A stretch of DNA of 6,400 nt from Candidatus Hodarchaeota archaeon (GTDB lineage: Archaea > Asgardarchaeota > Heimdallarchaeia > Hodarchaeales > YT1-057), in the NCBI GenBank assembly GCA_016839955.1, contig JAEOTI010000563.1:1-6400 (forward strand), read 5' to 3'. Under the pieces are notes generated by a model. The model ran no database searches, had not been told where the DNA came from, and saw only the letters and a list, made by a program, of their open reading frames with translations. A program made the position numbers and the translations under genes. This document shows positions 1-6,209 of this stretch, in pieces. The stretch's first letter is position 1. Each line of letters begins with the position of its first letter.

Positions 1-848
1 GGTCCTTCTCCATGTGTCCAGGCTTCATTTAACCAATATACTGCATTTCTGAATGTAGCTGGTCTTGTGATATCAACTACAATTAAAGCACCGAAACATC
101 CTTTGAAATAGGCCTTTCTAACTTCTTTAAAATGAGGTTGGCCTGCAATATCAGTGATAAGGAATTTAATTTCTGTCGCATCAATTAATTGGATTTTCCG
201 AATACCAAAATCGGCTCCAATAGTCATTAAGTAATCTGCTTCGAATTCTTTTCCCATAAAGCGGTTAAATAAACTAGTTTTTCCTACACCGCCATCTCCC
301 AAAAGTGCTACCTTAAGAGAAAATTGTCTGACTTCTGTAGGTTTTGACCAAGCATGGGTTTGTACAATTTCTCGAACAGTTTTTGATAAGCCTAGAGTAT
401 CATCAACTTGAACTTGGCTAAATTTGAGCATTTCGTAGTATTGATCTACTAAAAGGTCGCATACATCTTGAGCTATCGCTCGAAGAACAGCAGACGGAGT
501 TGTTCGTTCTGCGACAACACCCACAATCGTTTCTGTTTCTTTTTCTTCGAGAAAAACAACTTTATCATCCTCAAGGGAAATTTCTTGGATATCTTGTGAA
601 GTCGCTGTTGAAGCATACATCCAAAGTGCACTTGTTAGTCCAGAAAGTAAATTTGCAGTATCTTCATCAGGTTGATCTTTTTCAAAGTCAAGGTGAAAAA
701 TAGGCAGTCCAGAATCCTTTACTGCGATAATTGTCTTTACTCGATATCGCATTGCTGGTCCTGCAGTCTCTTCTTCCAATCTTTGCCTTAATGTACTTGG
801 AATATGTATATCTTTAAAATCTGGTTTTGGAGGTTTAGGACCATGCAT
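1..848 (-). CDS. Longin-like domain + Ras/Rab-like small GTPase (3' end beyond window)
   Basis: The ATG at 848 opens a frame of 282 codons that runs off the window edge. Residues about 33-142 look like a longin/roadblock-type alpha-beta domain: an N-terminal strand, a GLPIFHLDFE stretch at 47-56, a helix LLSGLTSALWMYAS at 67-80, and a closing helix ending DLLVDQYYEML. From residue 177 a Ras-superfamily G domain follows. It has a P-loop GDGGVGKTS at 184-192, a switch I threonine at about 209 (LMTIGADFG), and a G3 motif DIAGQ at 233-237 with the catalytic-type Gln present. G4 (NKxD) and G5 would lie outside the window. The protein is expected to be a cytoplasmic GTP-dependent switch, possibly membrane-associated; its partner cannot be told from the sequence. 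GTPases with longin or roadblock domains are numerous in Asgard archaea, which is the main taxonomic clue here. I see no Shine-Dalgarno before the ATG. A GTG at 857 is an alternative start. The gene is set apart from ecfT by 167 bp and probably has its own promoter. Confidence 0.88.
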   Translation of the reverse strand, partial: MHGPKPPKPDFKDIHIPSTLRQRLEEETAGPAMRYRVKTIIAVKDSGLPIFHLDFEKDQPDEDTANLLSGLTSALWMYASTATSQDIQEISLEDDKVVFLEEKETETIVGVVAERTTPSAVLRAIAQDVCDLLVDQYYEMLKFSQVQVDDTLGLSKTVREIVQTHAWSKPTEVRQFSLKVALLGDGGVGKTSLFNRFMGKEFEADYLMTIGADFGIRKIQLIDATEIKFLITDIAGQPHFKEVRKAYFKGCFGALIVVDITRPATFRNAVYWLNEAWTHGEG

Positions 849-897
849 AAAGAACACACTTAGATCTTGCTAGAAGTACATGAAGATATCAATGCTT

Positions 898-908
898 GTA
901 TATATTTA
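898..908 (-). promoter_or_regulatory. TATA-like box for the GTPase gene
   Basis: Read on the minus strand this is TAAATATATAC, a good match to an archaeal TATA box. A start about 26 nt downstream would fall near 877 and give a short leader of about 29 nt before the ATG at 848. That fits with the lack of an obvious Shine-Dalgarno. No clear purine-rich BRE precedes it. The rest of the 849-1015 gap is AT-rich, and I see no other structured element or gene in it. Confidence 0.35.
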
Positions 909-1015
909 GAAGAAAAACTTGCTGCTTCTTAAGATCTTTCCAAACACAGAATTAAATTATAGGATTACACTTTTCGTTTTAAGTTCTTATACTTGGTTAA
1001 GAAGTGATTTACTAA

Positions 1016-1795
1016 TTAAAAGAAGTAAATTGTCGTACCAAGGATAAAACAAAATATAATAGATAAATAGAGATCTTTAATGCTAATTCTACTTTTCCTC
1101 AAAAAAGTACGTTTTGAGAATAAACCAAAAGCTCTTCCTTCCATTGAAAGAGTTAATGTTTCTACACGTGATATTGCAGAAACAGTTAATGGTAGTATTG
1201 TATATCTAATACTACTTTTCAATCCTCTTATCCCCCTTTTTTCAAGATCAATACCCCGAGAAAGCCTTGCATCTCTAACATGATTTGCTTCGAGATCAAA
1301 TATAGGAATATAACGTAATGCAAGCCCAATCGTAAAAGCATAGCGATAAGGAATACCTATCTGATTTAATGAATGAACAAATTCGTTTGGATGCGTTGTT
1401 GTTGTAAAGATTGCACTTCCAGTAATAATAATCAGAAAACGAAGGGCGATTAGAAATCCATCATGTAACGCTACCTCAGTGATTGGAAAATTTGGACCAA
1501 AAGGAAAAGTTTTAGGTATTATGTAACATAATATTTTTCCTTCATGATGAAAAAGTAGCTGGGCTAGAATAATTGTGCCTGCAAAAACCAAAATGAACTT
1601 GAAGCGTGAATAGATATTTCTAACGTTAATTTTTGCAAGAAATATAATGATAAATAAGTAAATTAGAAAAAACAATATAATAAATAAGCTATTTGTGAGA
1701 AAAATGAGAACTACAACAATAAGGAGTCCAAAAAGTTTTGTTAAAGGATGGAGCTTATGTAGGTAGCTATTACCTTCTACATAGACAAAACTCAT
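1016..1795 (-). CDS. ecfT: ECF transporter transmembrane coupling protein EcfT (YkoC/CbiQ family)
   Basis: This 259-residue integral membrane protein has the usual length for EcfT. It joins the two ABC domains to the substrate-binding S component and passes on the ATP-driven movement that topples the S component. Long hydrophobic segments lie at about 20-54, 66-82, 111-131 and 241-258. The motif HKLHPLTKL at 13-21 is typical of the family N-terminus. Two Arg-containing coupling-helix motifs, which in EcfT proteins contact the ATPases, are seen at 179-181 (SRG) and 220-222 (GRA, in SMEGRAFG); the second departs a little from the usual A-R-G/A. The ATG at 1795 overlaps the stop of the ATPase gene by one base (TAATG), so translation is very likely coupled. 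It is the last gene of the operon. The family call is firm, but the substrate cannot be told from EcfT. Confidence 0.93.
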   Translation of the reverse strand: MSFVYVEGNSYLHKLHPLTKLFGLLIVVVLIFLTNSLFIILFFLIYLFIIIFLAKINVRNIYSRFKFILVFAGTIILAQLLFHHEGKILCYIIPKTFPFGPNFPITEVALHDGFLIALRFLIIITGSAIFTTTTHPNEFVHSLNQIGIPYRYAFTIGLALRYIPIFDLEANHVRDARLSRGIDLEKRGIRGLKSSIRYTILPLTVSAISRVETLTLSMEGRAFGLFSKRTFLRKSRISIKDLYLSIIFCFILGTTIYFF

Positions 1796-3303
1796 TAAAC
1801 TTCGACTCTTTGAGAAGAATTTTCGTAATACTCAGGAATATTATGATTTAGTTCTTTTTGGGCTTCAAAGGCAGGTTTATTTAAAGTAATTTGACCATTA
1901 TCCAAATTAATAACTCTATCACAGAAATTAAAAAGAATCTCTGGGCGATGAGTAATAATGATTATACCTCTACCTTTTTCAGCTGCTAAGGTAATTAATT
2001 TTAGAATACGTTCTATGTTTTGATAATCTTGACCCGCAAAAGGCTCATCCAAAAGAAGTATAGAGGGTTGATATATTTCTGACGAAATTATTGTCAATCG
2101 TTTTTTTTCACCATAACTTAAACTAAGAGGCAATCTATTTCGATATTGATCTAAATGCGTTCCTGTGAGAAGCCGACCAATATAGTCATCCATAGTCGAT
2201 AAATCCAGATTAAAGTGTCTTGGTGCAAGTAACAATTCATCATAAACTGTTTTTTCGAAAATTTGGTGATCTGGGTTTTGAAAGACAAGCCCAATTTTTT
2301 CTGCTCTTTTTGAAATTGCGGATGGAGCTTTTTTTCCATTAATCAGGACGTTTCCACGAAGGGAGCGTCGTAAACCAAGGATATTTAAAAAGAGTGAAGT
2401 TTTTCCTGAACCATTAGGTCCTGTTATTCCAATAATTTCTCCAGAATGGCAACTAAAGTTAATTTCATTTAATATATGGTGATTATCAATCCAATAATCT
2501 AAATCTCGAATTTCAAGGAGTGGAATTCTTGATTTTAAAGGTAGTTTAGAATGTATTCTCTTTTGCGGTTTTTTTGATAATACACCAAGTTTATTCAATT
2601 CCTGATTGTATTTGTTAATCTCATTTACAGGAATGTCAAGGACAAGACAACCATCTTTTAATATAAGTAATCTATCTGCCACAGGAAGAAATGGTTTAAA
2701 TTGATGATCAATAATAATTAAACCCTTATTTTCTTTCAGCTTAAGGGTGTTCAAAGTCTCAATTAATCGAAAAAATGAACGTCTATCCAATTGTGCTGAG
2801 GGTTCGTCTAAGATAAGAATTTGGGGATTCATAGTAAGAATTGAAGCAATTGCTACTTTCTGTTGTTCCCCTCCAGAAAGATGATATAAGTCTCTCTTAC
2901 CTAAATGTTCAATCTCTGTTAATCTTAAAGAGTTATTTACGCGGTTTTGTATTTCTTCTCTTGAAAGACAAAGGTTTTCAGGACCAAAAGCGACTTCGTC
3001 CACAACAAACATTGAGACGAATTGATTCTCCGGATTTTGTTGAATAAGTCCAATTTGACTACTAATTTCAGGAGTAGAGAGGTTATCTATCGGTTTATTA
3101 TTAATTAAATAATTTCCATGAAACTCCCCATGAATTAATTGTGGAATGAATCCACTAATAATCCGAGCGAGTGTTGTTTTTCCTGATCCACTAGCACCAG
3201 TTATCAGCACACTTTCATTCTTTTTTATTTTAAAAGAAACACCGTTTATTGCTGGTTCAGTTTGTTGAGGATAGCAAAAAGTAATATCTTCAAGATCTAA
3301 CAA
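1795..3303 (-). CDS. ecfA: ECF transporter double ATPase (fused EcfA-EcfA', YkoD-like)
   Basis: Two complete ABC ATPase domains are fused in 502 residues, as in YkoD-type ECF ATPases; the protein powers uptake on the cytoplasmic face. Domain 1 has Walker A GASGSGKT at 36-43, a Q-loop QQNPENQF at 88-95, signature LSGGEQQ at 142-148, Walker B ILILDEP at 162-168 with catalytic E167, and switch H200. A linker at about 225-262 leads to domain 2. Domain 2 has Walker A GPNGSGKT at 295-302, a Q-loop FQNPDHQIF at 341-349, a degenerate signature LSYGE at 395-399, Walker B ILLLDEP at 415-421 with E420, and H452. The Q-loop followed by NPxxQ is typical of ECF and cobalt/biotin ATPases. Translation starts at a TTG at 3303. 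An AGGAG overlapping the upstream stop codon sits 9 nt before it, which supports this start. The gene lies 12 bp after the S-component gene and overlaps ecfT by one base. Confidence 0.94.
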   Translation of the reverse strand: MLDLEDITFCYPQQTEPAINGVSFKIKKNESVLITGASGSGKTTLARIISGFIPQLIHGEFHGNYLINNKPIDNLSTPEISSQIGLIQQNPENQFVSMFVVDEVAFGPENLCLSREEIQNRVNNSLRLTEIEHLGKRDLYHLSGGEQQKVAIASILTMNPQILILDEPSAQLDRRSFFRLIETLNTLKLKENKGLIIIDHQFKPFLPVADRLLILKDGCLVLDIPVNEINKYNQELNKLGVLSKKPQKRIHSKLPLKSRIPLLEIRDLDYWIDNHHILNEINFSCHSGEIIGITGPNGSGKTSLFLNILGLRRSLRGNVLINGKKAPSAISKRAEKIGLVFQNPDHQIFEKTVYDELLLAPRHFNLDLSTMDDYIGRLLTGTHLDQYRNRLPLSLSYGEKKRLTIISSEIYQPSILLLDEPFAGQDYQNIERILKLITLAAEKGRGIIIITHRPEILFNFCDRVINLDNGQITLNKPAFEAQKELNHNIPEYYENSSQRVEV

Positions 3304-3307
3304 ACTA

Positions 3308-3318
3308 GATTGCTCCTA
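3308..3318 (-). promoter_or_regulatory. Shine-Dalgarno supporting the TTG start of the ATPase gene
   Basis: On the minus strand the run TAGGAG overlaps the TAG stop of the S component (3318-3316). Its AGGAG core (3317-3313) lies 9 nt before the TTG at 3303. Position and spacing favour this TTG as the true start and suggest coupled translation along the operon. Confidence 0.5.
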
Positions 3319-4365
3319 TGATATTATAAATTCTACTACAGAGCGAATCCAATAAGCTCCATCATAATTAGCGGCAATAACTCTTAAACCATTATCTTTT
3401 ATTAGAATTAACTCTTCATCGGACATTACTGATGTTAAATCAAAGTTCATGTAATAACCATCTGAAGCAATAATTCTCAAGGTTTTTGCGTTAATTTTTG
3501 GATTTGCTTGGCTTATAATTATATGAATGGGTACTCCCGTGTAATTTCGTGGCTTTTCATAGGTTACTAATCCTTCTAATTCTCCTTCAATTGTTGTTTC
3601 ATGTTGCTGAAAATCTCCGTGATGATATGTAAAGGGATTATTGACTTCACCGTTTATATCACATGCATATAGATCTCGAAAGGGCGCTTCATATACAAGA
3701 GCAAAATATCCTACAGCTCCTATTCCCAAGATTAAAATTAAGAATAAAGTAGCTATACTAGATGGATTAAACATTTTTGATCGAATTGAATTCGAAGAAG
3801 CACCGTTAACATTGGTGTGGTTTGAAATCTCATATTGTATTCCTCTAAAAAGCTGAGGAATAACCATCGATTCATTGAGGATTTTAAAAGTCTCTAATGC
3901 GAAGAATCCCCCTAAAATCATCCCTGAAGAAAAACTAAGAATACTCATTGCTAAAATAAACTCAATTGGTACAACAAATTTCCCATTAGATGAAAAATAT
4001 ATCATTTGAAAAATAATGACGTTAGAACAGGATGAAACTCCAGCTGCTAATGCAACAGTTGGCTTAAAGGTACGAAATCGGTCTATTGGTAATGCTAAGT
4101 CGAGAATTAGACCTTGAATCAATGAAATAAGTACAATAATTATTCCATGAGATCCTCCTGTAAATAGTTCCACAAATCCCTTTATGATCCCTGCTAAAGT
4201 AGGAGTTCCTGATTTACGAACGATAATAAAAATCAAAATTAGCCAATAAATATGGAGTCCCGCAGCTAATTGTCCAGCTCCAAAAGGCACCCCAAACATA
4301 TGGTTGATAATATGTGCCAAATAACCAACATAAGTACTCATAACTCCTCCTAGAGACGAAAGCAA
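3316..4365 (-). CDS. ECF S component (YkoE-like) fused to an extracytoplasmic sulfite-oxidase-like domain
   Basis: Residue numbers count from the TTG at 4365 (349 aa). Residues 1-165 are a hydrophobic YkoE-like S component with the family pattern of IVRKSGTPT at 48-56, a VELFTGGSHG stretch at 65-74 and IQGLILDLAL at 83-92. This is the membrane subunit that binds the imported small molecule. A polar, probably cytoplasmic loop (about 166-202) leads to a further membrane helix at about 203-224. The C-terminal 236-349 should therefore lie outside. It resembles one sulfite oxidase/YedY-fold domain: YTGVPI at 275-280, LRIIASDGYY at 296-305 and AYWIRSVVEFII at 337-348. It matches both halves of the upstream neighbour. 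The Cys that would bind Mo is absent. The start is doubtful. The conserved frame continues upstream to 4416 and adds FSTADLVIIAL, which completes helix 1, but that stretch has no ATG, GTG or TTG; an ATA lies at 4413. An ATG at 4341 has a GGAGGAG just before it, but starting there would remove helix 1. In B. subtilis YkoE serves thiamine/HMP uptake; the substrate here is unknown. Confidence 0.85.
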   Translation of the reverse strand: MLSSLGGVMSTYVGYLAHIINHMFGVPFGAGQLAAGLHIYWLILIFIIVRKSGTPTLAGIIKGFVELFTGGSHGIIIVLISLIQGLILDLALPIDRFRTFKPTVALAAGVSSCSNVIIFQMIYFSSNGKFVVPIEFILAMSILSFSSGMILGGFFALETFKILNESMVIPQLFRGIQYEISNHTNVNGASSNSIRSKMFNPSSIATLFLILILGIGAVGYFALVYEAPFRDLYACDINGEVNNPFTYHHGDFQQHETTIEGELEGLVTYEKPRNYTGVPIHIIISQANPKINAKTLRIIASDGYYMNFDLTSVMSDEELILIKDNGLRVIAANYDGAYWIRSVVEFIIS

Positions 4366-4416
4366 AGCAATTATAACTAAATCTGCTGTTGAAAAATAGT
4401 ACTGACGTTGTATTGT

Positions 4417-4461
4417 TTACCCCCCAAAAGGAGCTCCAATGATCTTTGATCTCTCCTGTGT
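4417..4461 (-). other. Short gap before the S-component gene with a G-run
   Basis: This stretch lies between the stop of the extracytoplasmic protein (4462) and the open S-component frame. On the minus strand it contains GGAGAG, a GGAGCTCC palindrome and a run of six G (4425-4420) directly before an in-frame TAA (4419-4417). The GGAGAG or the G-run could serve as ribosome-binding sequence for an unusual start just downstream. The homopolymer is also a place where a sequencing or assembly slip would matter. Confidence 0.35.
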
Positions 4462-5487
4462 TTAAGTTAAGACAATTTCTAATTTTACAACCCAATTAAC
4501 CCAATAACCAGAACTAGTTATTGGATTGTCATTTCCAAGAAATACTAAACGAACATAATCTAACTGAGTCCCATTATCATTGTAAGCTAGAACTGGAAGA
4601 GCGGTGCCAAATCCAGTTGGATTTCCACCAATGTCATAAAGAGTCATATTTCCTTCAACTTGCTCTTTTGTTAACGTAGCAAACCAGCTATCATTTGCAA
4701 TAACTTTTACTGAGTAATTCTGTCCGTCAATTATATAGTGAGAGACAAGATCCTCTAACGAAACACCAGTAAAACTGTAAGAGCCTTTTACATCCACTTT
4801 AGTTTTCATTGAGCCATTACCAGTAATTTTTGGAAATTGCATTAATTGACATAGATTTAGAATTTCATTCCTAGAACTTAGAATATTAACTGTCCAATTA
4901 CGTTCTAATTGAATAGAGCTTACAGTTTTTACCCATCTACTACCAGCGGAAAATCCATGTTGGCGAGATTCAGCGGTAGTTGTAGCATTGAAGTCATCAT
5001 TACTATAATTTCCATCATCAGGAAGAAAAGCTATTCTATATCCATCTTTCCAATTTGGAATCTCCGTATCATTATAGGAATAAGCGAGAATCATATCACC
5101 TTGAATTGTTTTCCAAGTAGTGTTCGGATAAATATTATAGTAAGAAAAACGAGAATAAAATCCATCTTCAGCTTCAATTAATACAGTGTCTCCTTCCACA
5201 ATCCCACCAGCAAGTTCTATCAAGGAAGATAAAGATACTCCTCGATATAAACCGTAATCGCGCCAATTACCAAATTTGTTCTGATATTCTACTAATCCTT
5301 CAGAATAAGTTAAGTTTTGAATATCCGATAAGTCTAAACTTATTTCTGTGCCGTTCAGACAAACTATATTCAGAACTCCAATTTTACTTTCTTTCTCATC
5401 ATTATTGAAAGGATTATTTAAAGTAATAAAAGCCAAAGCTCCAGCTGATGCTATTATTACAATGAAAACGATTCCGTACATCAACAA
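4462..5487 (-). CDS. Membrane-anchored extracytoplasmic protein with two Cys-less sulfite-oxidase/YedY-like domains
   Basis: This 341-residue protein has one hydrophobic segment at 4-23 (signal or anchor) and an otherwise polar, Asn/Ser/Thr-rich body, so it should face outwards. Two homologous domains follow one another. Domain 1 (about 36-196) has YRGVSL at 81-86, VLIEAEDGFY at 102-111 and SRWVKTVSSIQL at 183-194. Domain 2 (about 197-341) has FTGVSL at 239-244, VKVIANDSWF at 260-269 and GYWVNWVVKLEI at 327-338. These motifs are those of the molybdopterin-binding oxidoreductase fold, but the Cys that precedes the xxGVxL motif in sulfite oxidase/YedY is not seen, so redox catalysis is unlikely. 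The same domain is fused to the S component encoded next, which suggests that the two proteins act together in ligand capture. Twelve N-x-S/T sequons suggest N-glycosylation. The start may be TTG 5487 (AGGA at 5500-5497, 9 nt upstream) or ATG 5481; the frame is closed by a TGA at 5523-5521. The function is inferred. Confidence 0.75.
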   Translation of the reverse strand: MLMYGIVFIVIIASAGALAFITLNNPFNNDEKESKIGVLNIVCLNGTEISLDLSDIQNLTYSEGLVEYQNKFGNWRDYGLYRGVSLSSLIELAGGIVEGDTVLIEAEDGFYSRFSYYNIYPNTTWKTIQGDMILAYSYNDTEIPNWKDGYRIAFLPDDGNYSNDDFNATTTAESRQHGFSAGSRWVKTVSSIQLERNWTVNILSSRNEILNLCQLMQFPKITGNGSMKTKVDVKGSYSFTGVSLEDLVSHYIIDGQNYSVKVIANDSWFATLTKEQVEGNMTLYDIGGNPTGFGTALPVLAYNDNGTQLDYVRLVFLGNDNPITSSGYWVNWVVKLEIVLT

Positions 5488-5541
5488 ATTGCTTTGTCCT
5501 GATCCAGATGAGCTCGTTTTTCACACCTTCAAGTTATTCAG

Positions 5542-5566
5542 TCGTTATGCTGGTCGATCATAACGA
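5542..5566. promoter_or_regulatory. Inverted repeat, candidate operator of the ECF operon
   Basis: Two perfect 8-bp arms, TCGTTATG (5542-5549) and CATAACGA (5559-5566), flank a 9-bp spacer. The repeat lies just downstream of the TATA-like box and would cover the expected transcription start near 5545. That is a usual place for a repressor site in archaea. It could also form a stem at the very 5' end of the RNA. No regulator gene is in the window. Confidence 0.45.
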
Positions 5567-5567
5567 T

Positions 5568-5576
5568 ATTATATAT
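5568..5576 (-). promoter_or_regulatory. TATA-like box for the ECF operon
   Basis: Read on the minus strand this is ATATATAAT. Transcription would begin about 26 nt downstream, near 5545, leaving a leader of about 58 nt before the start at 5487. A second TATA-like TTTATAG lies a few bases upstream (about 5585-5579). I see no riboswitch-like structure in this short leader. Confidence 0.4.
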
Positions 5577-5608
5577 GACTATAAACTCTTCTAATGAGAT
5601 GGACATGT

Positions 5609-5656
5609 AAAAATCGAGATAATTTACAAAAACAAATACAATAAAACAAAGAAAAA
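5609..5656 (-). terminator. T-rich archaeal-type terminator after the THEP1 gene
   Basis: Directly after the THEP1 stop codon, the minus strand carries several T-runs: T5 at 5656-5652, T4 at 5646-5643, T5 at 5632-5628 and T5 at 5613-5609. There is no strong hairpin. Tandem oligo-T tracts are the usual archaeal termination signal and would separate THEP1 from the ECF operon. Confidence 0.4.
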
Positions 5657-5658
5657 TG

Positions 5659-6162
5659 TTAATTATCTTTCAGCACAGTTTTCATAAGAGAAGAAATCAA
5701 ATTTTCCCATTCTTTTGATTCAATAATAACACAATGGTCAATTTTAATTTCAAAAAGCTCTTCAAACAAAGGCAGGACCTCTTGACGAACAATTAAAAAA
5801 GTTGTCAAATAAGGTCGAGTAAGTGCTAGTTTTGTTGTATTGTAAAGACCTCGTCTCTTTTGTTCAAGAATACCAATTTCATCGATAAAAAGAATATCAG
5901 TTTTTGAATTAACTATTGTCTCTTCAGCAAAACGTAAAGCTTCGACTGAAATTTTGTACTTCCCTACCTGAATCGACGGTGCATTACCAACACTTTCTAA
6001 TGGGACAGTTTTTCCATCTTGGACACGGTAAATAAACTTGCTTCCATTAGATAAGGTTAGAACTCCTCCGCAACTTATCTCTTCTTCATTAAATTTCTGA
6101 ACCAATTGCAAAGCAAAAGAGGATTTACCAATTTCTCTAGGTCCTGAAATTACAATTAACAA
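5659..6162 (-). CDS. THEP1-type nucleoside-triphosphatase
   Basis: This 167-residue P-loop NTPase is close to the usual length of the THEP1 (DUF265) family, whose members hydrolyse nucleoside tri- and diphosphates in vitro and whose cellular role is unclear. Walker A is GPREIGKSS at 7-15. A GGV at 32-34 and the family block VGKYKISVEA at 66-75 follow. Walker B is DILFIDEIG at 89-97, where the DEIG is characteristic. The protein is soluble, with no signal or membrane helix. The start is a TTG at 6162; an in-frame TAG (6168-6166) lies two codons upstream, so no other usual start can give the complete P-loop. I see no clear Shine-Dalgarno. It lies upstream of the ECF operon on the same strand, but a T-rich tract and a promoter-like region lie between them, so a shared role is only a possibility. 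Confidence 0.87.
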   Translation of the reverse strand: MLIVISGPREIGKSSFALQLVQKFNEEEISCGGVLTLSNGSKFIYRVQDGKTVPLESVGNAPSIQVGKYKISVEALRFAEETIVNSKTDILFIDEIGILEQKRRGLYNTTKLALTRPYLTTFLIVRQEVLPLFEELFEIKIDHCVIIESKEWENLISSLMKTVLKDN

Positions 6163-6209
6163 GAGCTACACACTTTTTATTATCGATAAAGATTTTACTA
6201 AAGATGTTC

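Noticed and set aside
500..703. Plus-strand open frame of 67 codons
   Set aside because: It lies wholly inside the well-supported longin-GTPase gene on the other strand, and its product shows no recognisable motif.
867..932. Plus-strand TTG-initiated frame of 22 codons (incl. stop) with a protein-like composition (ends YLEEKLAAS)
   Set aside because: It is very short, has no ribosome-binding site, and overlaps the likely promoter of the GTPase gene. It is probably chance.
4420..4425. Six-G homopolymer considered as a programmed frameshift joining the upstream frame to the S component
   Set aside because: The upstream peptide in the shifted frame (ending HWSSFWG) does not look like an S-component N-terminus. 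A start-codon problem is the simpler reading.
4214..4495. Minus-strand 93-codon frame overlapping the S-component start and the end of the upstream gene
   Set aside because: It is a shadow in another frame. The overlapping frame carries the conserved YkoE-like motifs, and this one has none.
4909..5181. Plus-strand open frame of 90 codons
   Set aside because: It is antisense to the extracytoplasmic sulfite-oxidase-like gene, whose repeated motifs are clear, and it has no start signal or family motif.
5488..5567. TPP riboswitch expected from the YkoE-like gene content
   Set aside because: The predicted leader is only about 58 nt, and I cannot find the conserved TPP riboswitch core in it.
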